Shown one piece after another: positions 1-10,142 of a stretch of DNA of 63,078 nucleotides (the stretch's first letter is position 1; every line of letters begins with the position of its first letter). This DNA comes from Russula earlei (Eukaryota > Basidiomycota > Agaricomycetes > Russulales > Russulaceae): the NCBI GenBank assembly GCA_025769875.1, contig JAGFNK010000314.1, positions 1 through 63,078 of the forward strand. Direction: 5' to 3'. The translations under genes and the position numbers were made by a program. The notes beneath the pieces were generated by a model. The model was not told the origin of the DNA. It ran no database searches and was given only the letters and a program-made list of their open reading frames with translations.

Positions 1-9
1 CCTGCACCC

Positions 10-1329
10 ATGCCCACTCCAGCCTCTGTCCCTACATTGTGCACCATCACCTCCACCTCGCCTGCCTTGCCCATTGTCCCTGCAGTTCCCACCTCGTCCA
101 CCATTCCCGTCACCTCGTTCACCGCCACCATCCTCGACTCGCCAGCCATCATCGCCTCGGCTCCACCTGCCCTCGCCGTCCCAGCATTGCCCGCATTCGC
201 CATTGTTGCCACCTCGTCTGTCCCTGCCGCTGTAGCCTCAGCCATGACATCGCCTATCACCACTGTCCCCATCTTAGCCCAACCAGCTCCCGCGCCCTCA
301 GTGTCGCCTGCTATGGCCACTGTCTCAACTCCATGCACAACCACCATCTCAACCTCGCCCACCGACGTTTTAGCACCGCCCGCCACTTCAGCCCTCGCAG
401 CCTCGTCTGCCACCCCCGCCTTCGTCTCATCCGCTCCCGTGCCCTCAGTCATCTCATTGCCCTCAGTCTCGTCCATCGCCTCGTCTGTCGCCACAGTAGC
501 CTCAGTCGTGCCAGCCACTGACTTTGCATCAGTCTCCGTCTTAGCCTCACCCGTACTCGTCAGTTCAGCCCAGTCCATCATAGCACCAGCATCGCCAGCC
601 GCCGCCGCCTCCACCCTGCCCTCAGCCTCAGCCTTCTCAGTCTCAGCCGCCACCACCGCGCCCCTAGTTTTGCCAGCCATCTCCGTCGCCCCAGCTTCAG
701 ATCAGTCAACCGCCACCATCGTGCTCTTAGCCTTGCCAGCCACCTTAGTCTCATCAGCTGCCACCGTAGCCTCAGCCTCAGCCACCGACGTCTTAGCACC
801 ACACGCCGCCGTCTCCACCACCATCTCACAAGCCACCGCCGCCACGCCCTTGTCAGCCACAGCTGCCATCGCCCCTGTGTCGCCCTCAGTCGTCGCCTCT
901 GCCCCATCTGCCTCCACCGTCGCACCAGCTCAGTCCGCCGCCACCTTCTCAGTCTCAGCCTCAGTCTTCTCAGTCTCAGCCTCAGTCTTCTCAGTCTCAG
1001 CCGCCGCTTTAGTAGTTTCGCGCGACACCAGCACCGCCGCACTGTCGCAACCCCTCACTACCAGCACCACCCCAGAAGACCAAGAAGGCCTTGGCCACGA
1101 ACTTAGCCACAACATGCCACAACAGGAGCAGAAGCCACCACCACAGGAGAAGCAGTCGCCGACACCAACAGCACACCGCATGCCACCTCCCACATCGCCT
1201 CCCCATCTGTTTGCATGCTCTCGCCCACATCTGCTGCCGACACCTGCAGTGGAGACAACCCTGCCACCACCACCGCAAGATGACAGATCCCACCCCCACG
1301 CAAGCCGCCCCATGCATCCTCTTTCTTGA
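10..1329 (+). CDS. Low-complexity Ala/Ser/Val/Pro/Thr-rich open frame, doubtful gene
   Basis: This frame stays open for 439 codons, but the product is almost entirely Ala, Ser, Val, Pro and Thr, with no recognisable domain, signal peptide or membrane segment. The opposite strand is also open over several stretches and gives Arg/Leu/Trp-rich shadows, as expected from a compositionally skewed repeat. Just downstream (about 1638-1715) lies sequence matching the Gypsy gag/pol region seen near 37.5 kb, so this may be a Gag-like linker of a decayed retroelement in the plus orientation rather than a host gene. No introns are needed. I do not assign a function. Confidence 0.2.
   Translation: MPTPASVPTLCTITSTSPALPIVPAVPTSSTIPVTSFTATILDSPAIIASAPPALAVPALPAFAIVATSSVPAAVASAMTSPITTVPILAQPAPAPSVSPAMATVSTPCTTTISTSPTDVLAPPATSALAASSATPAFVSSAPVPSVISLPSVSSIASSVATVASVVPATDFASVSVLASPVLVSSAQSIIAPASPAAAASTLPSASAFSVSAATTAPLVLPAISVAPASDQSTATIVLLALPATLVSSAATVASASATDVLAPHAAVSTTISQATAATPLSATAAIAPVSPSVVASAPSASTVAPAQSAATFSVSASVFSVSASVFSVSAAALVVSRDTSTAALSQPLTTSTTPEDQEGLGHELSHNMPQQEQKPPPQEKQSPTPTAHRMPPPTSPPHLFACSRPHLLPTPAVETTLPPPPQDDRSHPHASRPMHPLS
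946..1002 (+). repeat. Tandem 21-bp repeat
   Basis: About 2.7 copies of a 21-bp unit encode the heptad FSVSASV inside the low-complexity open frame. It marks recent unit duplication within the skewed region. Confidence 0.8.
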
Positions 1330-1594
1330 GTCCTCGCCACCTACATCTCTATCTACGAACTCATGCTCACCGCCTACACCTTCGCTCCTCGTCCACGCCT
1401 GCTGCCACCACCTGCAATGGAGACGACCATGCCGCCACCACCACAAGACAACACCACCACCACACAGCCACCATCTTGTCACTGCCGCCCTCGTCTCCAT
1501 CACCTCCATTTCCCATCGCCCTCACCTCTTCCGTCATCGCCATCGCCGATCGCCGCCTTCGTGTCTTCCGCAGCACAAGCAGCCGTGACTGCCA

Positions 1595-1855
1595 CCTCAA
1601 TTCAGACGTGAAAGGCTCAAAACAGTCGCATTCAGACACTTGACCGAGGACGGTCAAAGTTTCAAGCCCCTGGGAGGTGTAAGGAAGATTATGGCTGGCC
1701 TTGAAATCACATGCAAAAACGCGACATGACACGACATGAGACTGACACCTCAGCTCCCTTTCATCCCTTGCCACCTCCCTCTCGTTCCAGGCAGTCCACT
1801 GACCACACACCACAAGCCATCTCGCATGCGACATCAAGACCTCAATTGCATCGCC
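1595..1855 (+). mobile_element. Gypsy gag/pol junction fragment
   Basis: The stretch 1638-1715 (TTGACCGAGGACGGTC, then GGAGGTGTAAGGA, then GGCTGGCC) matches, base for base at many positions, the reverse complement of 37490-37560, which lies at the edge of the decayed Gypsy element on the other side of the window. It is therefore a plus-oriented fragment of the same kind of retroelement. It is interrupted at 1856 by a solo LTR. Confidence 0.5.
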
Positions 1856-2684
1856 TGTCAAGACACATACTGCTGATCACTAAGGACTCAGGAGCAGGTG
1901 GGCAAGGGTCGGAACAGATGGTACGCGGCATAAGTGGCGTTGAACAGGAGGACAAGCCAAATGACGAGGAGGTACCAGATGGGGACTGGTAGATGTTGCA
2001 AGAGACAAAGGCGAAGGCTAGAGGCCAGTGTAGCGAGGGGGCTTTAAACAAGGCGGTCGTTGAAGAGTACCTTGGAGGCGAGGGGAATCTTTAGACTGAG
2101 CGGTCGCAGGGGAGTACCCAGGAAGATGAGAGTATCACAAATGGACAGTCTGACAACTGCCATGCTTCATTGGGGCTTATATACAGTGTACAGGGTCGAT
2201 TACAAAGACCTGGGACTATTCTAGACTCTTTGGTACCATCCAATAGGACTACAGAGGCATAAACTTGCTTGTGTCAAGTTTCAGGCTTACTGAGCACATT
2301 ACTGATCATTGTGGAGCGATGACATGATTATGATGTCACTGTGGAGCGCTTAGTGAGCCTATGAGGTCACTGTGGAGTCGCTCAGTCAGCTATGATGTCA
2401 TTGGAGCCTGGATGATGTCAGATGATTTATGCAACAGTTTCTAAGAGTTTGTGCCGCTGTTTCGGGTCCTTGGTGGCTGGGTGGCCATGTGGCTGCCACG
2501 CGATGATTACCCGATTAGGAAACGGGTGCCTGGTCGTGTTATAGTGTCTTTGCAATAGCGATATCTTGCACTGCAGGGGGGATAGCCCAGAAAACGGAAG
2601 GGAGTTGGTAATGCCAAATGAGAGAGGTCTCTCTTGAGTGAAATAGGATCATCTACAGTCAGGACCTGGCCTTGGTTCATAACA
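1856..2684 (-). mobile_element. Solo LTR, family A (copy A1)
   Basis: On the plus strand it starts TGTCAAGACACATAC and ends TTGGTTCATAACA, that is TG...CA termini. It is flanked by a perfect 5-bp target-site duplication TCGCC at 1851-1855 and 2685-2689. No internal retrotransposon sequence lies between two copies, so it is a solo LTR left by LTR-LTR recombination. The minus strand carries a TATATAAG box, so I take minus as the transcription direction. Related copies are at 33803, 39464 and 47780. Confidence 0.9.
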
Positions 2685-3299
2685 TCGCCCAGCCCTCGCC
2701 ACCGACCACGTGCACATGCACACCTCAGCACACTAGACGCGTTCATGTCTCAAGCCTTTCATGACTGCCTCGACTGTCTCAACCAGTCTTGATTCACTTT
2801 CATACCATTCATCTCTAGTACCTCTCTCCTGTATATAAAAACACCCTAGCTACTCTGTAGTAGAAAGAGTTCAGAATAGGACCCCTCTTTACAACCCACT
2901 CCTCTCTGTCTGTGAAAAACAAGAAGGATGGTCAGAATCGAGAGGCGAGAGGGGTGATGAGTGGCTGGCCGCGACTCCAATCACACTGGAAACAATGTTG
3001 CACACCACAACACTTGAGTCAAAAACACTATGGGGCTGCCTCAAGACAGCCCATGGGTACAACATGAGGGAAAAATAATAGATATAGACCATGATTTTGA
3101 GTTGTAATTCATCTAATACACATGTGGAGGTGGCTTGAGTCCAGCTCCACCAATTCTCACTCAAATCTCATGAAAACAATGGGGCTGCCTAGCCCTCATT
3201 CAGGCGATTCAGGGACAATAAATTTCATATGAATTGAAGCTGTTTTGAGGGAGATATTCATCCCGCATGTTTGAGGGGGTTTCTGTGCCGATTTGGGTG
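2685..3299. other. Retroelement debris with a promoter-like TATA stretch
   Basis: No gene is visible. A TATA-like stretch (TGTATATAAAAAC) near 2832-2844 resembles an LTR promoter. The rest is low-information sequence between the solo LTR and the Copia fragment. The phrase AACAATGGGGCTGCCT recurs near 3177, and a degenerate form occurs near 3030, suggesting an internal duplication. Confidence 0.4.
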
Positions 3300-4090
3300 G
3301 AATTCAAGCTCCGCCAAGTGCGCTGAAAATGGCAATAAACACATCATTGAAGCCCTGATTCTCTTGCTGACCCAATGGCCTTTTATAGTAATTCTTGATC
3401 ATCCAACCCACTGCTAAAAGTACACAACTGGCTTTGGACTGGGGATCCTCCCCACAAGTTGGTGTGCACCTCATCTCCAAATGCCTGTGCCAGGGGTGCT
3501 TGCTGCTCCTTGTAGATAACCTTGCATCTAGATTTTGCAAGTTCGCATGAGTCACAGATGAAAGGAATAGATGTGTTGTCCACCAAGTGAATGCCCATAA
3601 TGGCATTAAGGCAGATGAGAGTGTGGATAGTGGTCAGGGAAATGTGACCAAGTCTCCAGTGGAGTGTGAGAGGACTTTTGGAAATTTCTGATGCAATAGT
3701 GGCCATACTGTGCTTGACTTTAATTTGAATAGGCTGTTTGCACCTGATGGTATCCTCCCCACAATATATCCATTGCTCCCCTGTTTGATTTCACAAAGGC
3801 TGCCTGAAAACTTCACTGAGTAGCCAGCCTTCAAGATTTGGCTGATTAATACAATGGTCACCCCAATGTCTGGTGCATGCAGAGTGTCTTGCAATAACAC
3901 CCTTGTCATCTTCACACCATTCAGAACATTGATCTGCAAGTCTCCTTTGCCAATGCCTTAAAAAAAGTTTGCTTATTGGCAGTGATCCATCCAGATAACG
4001 TCGATGCGGCATGTCAATGCAGCAGCGACAGCGACAACCCACACTGCTGGTGCTGACAGAGTGAATCGGCTTTACAAGCGCCATGACTGA
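3300..4090 (-). mobile_element. Copia polyprotein fragment (protease end plus GAG pre-integrase domain)
   Basis: Overlapping minus-strand frames encode the stretch downstream of a Copia protease (VLLQDTLHAPDIGVTIVLIS) and then the pre-integrase zinc region. The latter shows LHWRLGHISLTTIHTL followed by ICDSCELAK, the His-His and CxxC ligands of the domain. The reading passes through at least two frames and ends before an integrase core. There is no LTR pair, so this is a truncated fossil. Confidence 0.75.
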
Positions 4091-5751
4091 TGTGACTCAA
4101 ATCTCGTCAATCAAAAACCTACCTTTTCAGTCCCCCAAGTCCGGCAGGGTGCTCCCCAGGATACAACAATACATAGGGGTCTAGGGTAGAAGCATACCTA
4201 CCTCCAAAAGAAAGCCGGTGGCACATACCTACATTTCCGAGACGTGTTTTCAAAAGTTTCAAAAACCTACTCAACGATGGTACACCCCAGAGTTGTTGGA
4301 AAGGAAGGATAACGTATCAATGCCGTACCCCTTACCGCATGGGACGGTGCAGGTGGGGTAAGACGAACATAGAGAACGTCAGGAAGGTGGGTATCTTCAA
4401 GTCATGATCATAGCCCTCTCCGGGGTCTGTGCCGAAGTGCATTCGGCATTCGGGGGGCGCGCAATGAGAGACTTTTTTGCTTGCTGACCATCATTTTGCC
4501 GCGCCGTTACGGACCGAAGTTCCGGAAAGCAATTCCCTCATTCTTCTTCGACCTGTGGGGCCCCCAGCCCGCCGGTTCGAGGGTGGGGCGTCCCGCACTT
4601 CTTGGCTTGTTCCTGGGGGGGGGGGGGGTTGATCGGTTTTTATTACCAAAGTTCGAGCACGGTTTACGTTCTCTCTTTTACTGTAGCGTAAGAACCCTCG
4701 GCATTGGATTCCCTTCCGGAATCCGTTCTCGATATCTCGATAGCCCATGCCACGCCACGCCACGCCACGCAGAACGAACGAACGAACGAACGAACGAACC
4801 GCTCTTTTCGCCGCCGAATGACCTGTCGAAAAAACTGAAAACTTGAAACCTGAAGAATGCTTCTCCCCGCCGGTAGGTAGGAACTTGATTTGGGGTTTTG
4901 ACACGAAACTTTCTTCCCCGGAGAGATGATGGGACGGAGCATGAGGGGCGCTAATGCATGGTCCAAAGTAAACGCTAATGGGAAGGACATCCGGTGGTGG
5001 CCTGCCTTGGCTTGGGCGATCATATCATATCGTATCATACATAGAAGATGTTCGCCCTCGCTGCTGCGAAGATTGACACGCTCCATCGTAGTGTCGTGCG
5101 GCGCACGCGAGCCCTGACGATGAACGATCGATATCGGAGGCAACGAGCGGGGACTTGGACGCCAAGCAAACGGGAGGGGCCCTTTCCTTTTCCCTCTGCC
5201 ACCCACCTGCCACCTGACAGCTCCGGTGCTGCCCCTATTTTCAAGACTTCTTGCCCGTTCTGCTCTGCCTGGTCAACTTTGTGCGCTTAGATACGTTTCC
5301 ATCGGACGTCACACCATGGAATACAAAAAGTGCGAAACAAAAGAAATAGCGGAAAGAAGGCAGAGAGAAACATACACGGCGTTCCGAGGGCACGGCGGGC
5401 CATGGTGGGAGGCAAAGACACGCGCCGGCGCGATCACAAAGCAGATTCCAGAAATCGAGAACATCGAGGGTTCTGTTATGTCAAACGTGTCGGCGCAGCT
5501 ACGACGGCTCCGTGTGCCCTCGTTCACCTGCCGCTTTAATCCAGAGCCAAGGCCAACTTGAAACAGGTCCGCCCAGACCCTTCGACTGGACCATTCTCCA
5601 ACAAAAAATTTCATCTCCCCTCCGCGGTTTCCCCGGGGGCGCTACCCATGTGCCATCTCTGAGCATTCCTGAGCATGGCAGAATCGTCGACAATGGTTCC
5701 TGGGCGCTGACTGAGGAAAAACGAGGCCCCCAATCGCAGGGCGTTCGTTCG
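4091..5751. other. Intergenic region, no gene seen
   Basis: This 1.7 kb stretch has no convincing coding signal. It holds a run of 14 G at 4615-4628, a CACGC repeat near 4749-4771 and a CGAA tetranucleotide microsatellite near 4772-4799. It separates the retroelement debris on the left from the gene block, and contains the 3' flank of the SDR gene. Confidence 0.5.
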
Positions 5752-7088
5752 CTACCGGTAGTAGTACACGTCGGACCCCACCGCCTCCCACTCCCCCAGG
5801 GTATCGGCCATGTTTTGGAGCCTCTTACGTACGTGGGCGAACGCATCCTCCCCCAGCACCAACCACCTCGGCCACTTTCCCGCGTGCGCGAGGGACGCCG
5901 CGCGTCCCTCGCCACGGACGACATCGACAACGGCGTCCATGCCACGTGCAGGATCGCCTTTCTTCGACGCTTCTCGCGCCTTCATCGCAGCGTCCATGAC
6001 GTCGTGCGTGCTTTCATATCCCGGGAGCGTCTCGGTGTACGGAGGGATCACCCCCGCGTTGAACGTGCCCGGCACGACGAGGAGAACGCGTATGTTCAGC
6101 GGCGCGAGCTCGACCGCCAACGTCTCGCTGTAGGCTGCGCTGGGATTGGGCCTGGGGTCGTGCGGGGGACGTGTGGCTGGATGTGCTCACAATGTACCGC
6201 AGCTTTGGAGGCAGCGTATGCCGCTGCGATCGAGATTCGATTCAGTTCTGGGTCGACGCGAGGACCAGACCGGTCTCGGGGGCGCCGGTCACTCACCGAT
6301 GCCCTGGTGTCCATGATATGCGTGTTTCACGGATGGTCGTCATCGGATGAGTCGGTCAACGAGACGACTCTTTTCGGGCTTACTGGGAACTCGTTGAAAT
6401 ACACAGACCGACTGCCGAGGATGACGATCGTGCCGTCTCTCCGAGAACGCATATGAGGCAGGAACGCGTTCGTCACTTTGACCACGCCGAAAAAGTTGAC
6501 CTCGAACGGGTCCCTCATTCCGTCGAGCCTTGTTGGAGGGGGGGGGGGGGGGTGGGAGATCCGTCGTTCGCGCCACGAACGTCTAACGACGATACGAGAA
6601 AGTAAGGCCGACGCACCCCAATTCCTCCGACGGCCCAAACTCGCGGCCGACGGTACCCGCGTTGTTCACGAGCACGTCAATACGGCCCCACAGCGCTATC
6701 GCCTCATCGGCCTGCCTTTGCACCTCCGCGAACGGCGCGCCCACGTCGAGCGGGAGCAGTCGAAGCCTTTCCCTAGCGGCATCACAGCCGTCACCCGTCG
6801 AACGGTCATCGAACTCGGACAAAACGGTGTCCGCGAACTGTCCTCCCTCGAGAGTGCGCGCCGTGGCGATTACACGATCCCCGCGGTTAAGAACTCGCCG
6901 AGTAAGGGCGAGACCTAGTCCGGATGAGGCTCCTGCGGGAAGGAAGGGTAGAGAGAAAGCGATCTCAGCTTTGCGCTCCAGTCGTGTGAGCGCCCAGATC
7001 GTGTGGTTTCCCGAACCCGAACACGAGAAGGTGGGGCTGATTGGTCCTCACCGGTTATGAGCCATGTTTTGGAGTCTGATGGGATCAT
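5752..7088 (-). CDS. Short-chain dehydrogenase/reductase
   Basis: This NAD(P)-dependent oxidoreductase has six exons at 7088-7052, 6932-6617, 6528-6384, 6303-6297, 6223-6191 and 6134-5752. All junctions are GT-AG, and they join to 921 nt (306 aa) in one frame. The N-terminus has the Rossmann glycine motif TGASSGLG, split by intron 1. NNAG follows, and the catalytic YAASK sits in the short fifth exon. Exon 4 is a 7-nt micro-exon (GGCATCG) that the frame requires. Intron 2 contains 15 consecutive G/C pairs. The gene opens the cluster and may oxidise or reduce an alcohol or ketone, but SDR substrates cannot be predicted. The start at 7088 is the only ATG that places the glycine motif near residue 12-20. 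Confidence 0.85.
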
Positions 7089-7577
7089 TGCTGGTAGAAG
7101 CTGAGAATGTTTGGGTTGTGATGGTGTGCGTATGGTACTACAGTAACGAGTTTCTGGAAATTGTCACCATGTCAGGTCAGATGGGTGCTCACGATGCCCA
7201 TGATGATGCCCACGATGCATCGCAGACACAAATGGAAAGGCTCACAAGGATAGCCCAGCTCCATCGATGCGTAAACAGAATCTAAATTAGGGATGCGCAG
7301 GAAGTAGTTTCGTATCTTAACGTAAAAAAGTAATTGGGGGTCAAGGGTGGGCTCACAGCAGACAGGATGGGTATGATAGGGCGTGTATGCACCACGTTTC
7401 GAGCCAATAAGCCAAAGAGGAATGTGACAAAATGCGCTACACCATGGACATGCGAGATGACAAGTTTACAAGAATGACCCGACTGAAGATTAATAAATAC
7501 AGTTAGTCGAGAGGCGAGCGATGACGCGGTCAGATGCGTAGCAGTTCGATAGGAAACAGCCTGCCGATCGAACAAGA
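7089..7577. other. Intergenic region between SDR and wc-1
   Basis: Both neighbours are on the minus strand, so this is the 5' flank of the SDR gene and the 3' flank of wc-1. I see no further gene. A GATGCCCA-type repeat (GATGCCCATGATGATGCCCACGATGC) occurs near 7193. Confidence 0.5.
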
Positions 7578-9950
7578 TCATCGACGCTTCAGTGATTGAT
7601 GAGCAGACGTCCATTCTACAGAGCTATGAGTGCTGGAGGAGGGGATGGAGGAGTTCATCATCTGATGTTGATGTTTTGGAAACCCGACAGATCCCTCGAG
7701 GAACTCGAGTTCCGCCGCCAACTTCTGATTCTCTATCTTGAGCTGTTGCAGCTTGAACTGCCAGCTTTCTTCTGTATGGGTATCCTCCTCCGAGAATACA
7801 TTGCCCCGAGATACGGCGGTCACCAATTGTCGTTCCACCGTTGACTGGGCCGAAACAGGGTTGATCTGACAAACGATGGGGAGCCGTCGGAGATCAGGTT
7901 GGGAGTCTGCACCGGCGGGCAGCGGATAGAGTGCAATGTTCAAGTGGGTATAGGCTCCACCCTTCTGTCTGACCCGGCATTCGACGACTTCCGTATGACG
8001 ATGCTTGCCTTGAACAGCCCGATGAAGAGCAGCCCCCAGAGCATCGAGAGCGGAAGCCTCCAAGACGATGTCGTTGAGAGACATACCAATTATCTCGCCA
8101 ACGCCCCAGCCCAGAATATTCTTAACGTTGGCACTCATGAAGAGCACACTGCCACTGACGCTCAGCATACCCCATACTTCGCGGGCGACATCAGTTCGTC
8201 CGCCAGCGTTGTCCTGCCATGCAGCATCGGGAATGGGCTTCCAGCTGAAGCGGGGCATTGTGCGAGGGCGAGCGCTTAAAATGATGGCTTTTCGGCCCTT
8301 CCCTGGCTCGATGTGTAAACGGCCTGTGCACTCGATCCAAATATATGCATCCCGTTTGGTCCTGGCCCTGAAGAGGAGATTGACTGTCTTTGGGGTGTTA
8401 GCCAAACTCGACATGAAGCGTTGTCCTTCCTGCGGGCCAAGGATCGTTGAAGACTCTTTGAGTTCACGCATGAGGGGAACGATGTCGGAAGGGTGGCAGT
8501 AATCACCGACTGATTTACCAACCATTTCTTCGGGAGAATATTCCAACACGCGGGTGATCGACGGCGCAATGTAGAGAAATAAACCTTTGAGGGAAAGTAC
8601 GAGAAGGAAATCCGGCATCGCATTAAGTAAGAGAAGGCTGAGAGGGGTGGTTTCCTTCTTGACTTTCTACATCTTCAGCGCTCGATGTCGATGCCGAAAT
8701 CGATGACACAAATGAAGAATCGTTGAGAAGGCCACGAAGCTCTTCAGAGACGGCGTTCAGGGCATAGCTAGGATTCCGGCGATCCCTAAGGGATGGGCCA
8801 GGAGTGTTGGGGAGAGCAAGGGAGGACTTGTGGTTGAGCATGTAGTTCCCGTCCCTGAGTTTCTGTAATATTGGCCGCTCTGTGAGGTCAACCTGGAAGC
8901 CGACGTGAAACACGACGTCGTTTTGCTCCTCGGGGCCATTGGCAACGCCACCGGCGACAGGAATGATGGTCACGAGGTTGATGAAAGGGGTGTGGTCCTT
9001 CCTATAGTTGAGAAGGTTTGTCTGGCACTCCTTGTCATCGGCAAGATACTTCTTCATGTACGCCACTGCTTCTGGATTGGTGTGTTGGCGTTGATCTCCT
9101 TTCGCAACGCGGCCACCAGGTGCTTGGAGGAAACGACAGTTACGACCGAGGACTTCTTGCTCATCGTATCCCGTCATACGGTAAAAGGGAGGGGATGCGT
9201 AAACGATGGGACTGTCGTATCGGCGCACGTCCACTACGACGAAAGCAACAGACATGTCGACGGGACCGAGGGACACGGTCGGATTCGGTCGAGCTGCGAC
9301 GCGGCCGAGGATAGATAAGAGGTCGAAGCCCGAAGATGAATAGACGGGAAGACCAAGGGGCGAGTGGGCGGGAAAAGGGGGGGTCCAAAAGGTGGAAGCG
9401 TGGTTGCTACTACTTTCGGGAACTGGTGGCAGAACAGGCGGGTGTTTGGGTGAAGACGGTTGGGCACCGGCATGAGGTAAATGTGGGTGGAGAGCACCAG
9501 AGAGTGAGGAAGTGGGCAGCACAGAGGAGCTTGCCGGGAGGTAATCGCCGTCAGAAGCGTGGGTAGGATGAAAATATTTTGAGTCAGGGGGTGTGAAGCT
9601 AGAGGAGTTGAGAGCGAGAGATATGATGATTACAGTCGCACGTACACATCTTCTGGACTGCTTGGCACGAAGCCGGTGTTGGCGATCCATGCAGAGGCAT
9701 AGGACTCGGGAGAAGATGCAAAGCCTGCGGGAAGAACCTCGGCGCCACCGCCCGGTGCTAGGGTTGGGGGACCATCCAGCATGAACTGGGGCATATGGAA
9801 GTGTAAGGGCGAGGCGATGGCAAAGGGGTCAAGGGTGGAGCCCGAGGACGGGTATTGGGATTGAACATAAGCATAGTCATTTATCGAAGGCGATGAGGAA
9901 GACGAGGGAGTGGGCTCTTGGGGATGGCGGAGATATCGCTCGAAAGGCAT
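7578..9950 (-). CDS. wc-1: White collar-1 blue-light photoreceptor, finger-less basidiomycete type
   Basis: Three exons at 9950-9646, 9598-8710 and 8657-7578, with introns of 47 and 52 bp, join to 2274 nt (757 aa). Residues about 1-200 are Ser/Pro-rich. A LOV domain follows, with the photoactive-cysteine motif GRNCRFLQ and the FINLVTIIPV strand. Then come two further PAS domains (starting near PDFLLVLSLKG and at the SVSGSVLFMSANVKNIL stretch), a short coiled coil rich in QQLKIENQKLAAELEFLEG, and a basic tail SLKRR. No GATA zinc finger is present, as is usual for basidiomycete WC-1, where the finger partner is WC-2. In fungi the protein binds flavin, forms the WC complex and controls light-dependent transcription in the nucleus. 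Intron 2 is inferred from the frame change after DSSF. Confidence 0.9.
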
Positions 9951-10142
9951 GGTGGAGGACTGAAACGGGGAGGGAGTGGGAGTGGAAGGGAGGGAGAGAG
10001 AGAGAGAGAGGGAGGGAAGGGAGGGATAGCGAGGCCAAAGGTCTGTCCAAATGAGAAATGTGTCAATCGGGGAATAATTTGTGCGCTTCCCTCGCACTCC
10101 CATATCCGGCCCGGTACCCCCTCACACTCGCTCACTCCTCAG
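9951..10142. promoter_or_regulatory. Shared divergent promoter of wc-1 and the alcohol dehydrogenase
   Basis: Only 192 bp separate the two start codons (9950 on minus, 10143 on plus). A GA-rich tract (alternating AG near 9999-10009) lies in it. Divergent spacing this tight makes shared regulation plausible, but no factor-binding site is proven. Confidence 0.5.

Noticed and set aside
578..1042. Long Arg/Leu/Trp-rich frame on the minus strand
   Set aside because: It is the complement of the Ala/Ser/Pro-rich repeat and has no domain; it is explained by composition.
5512..6456. 314-codon plus-strand frame
   Set aside because: It runs antisense to the well-supported SDR exons and shows no family resemblance.
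7899..9318. Several plus-strand frames of 80-145 codons
   Set aside because: All are shadows of the wc-1 exons.
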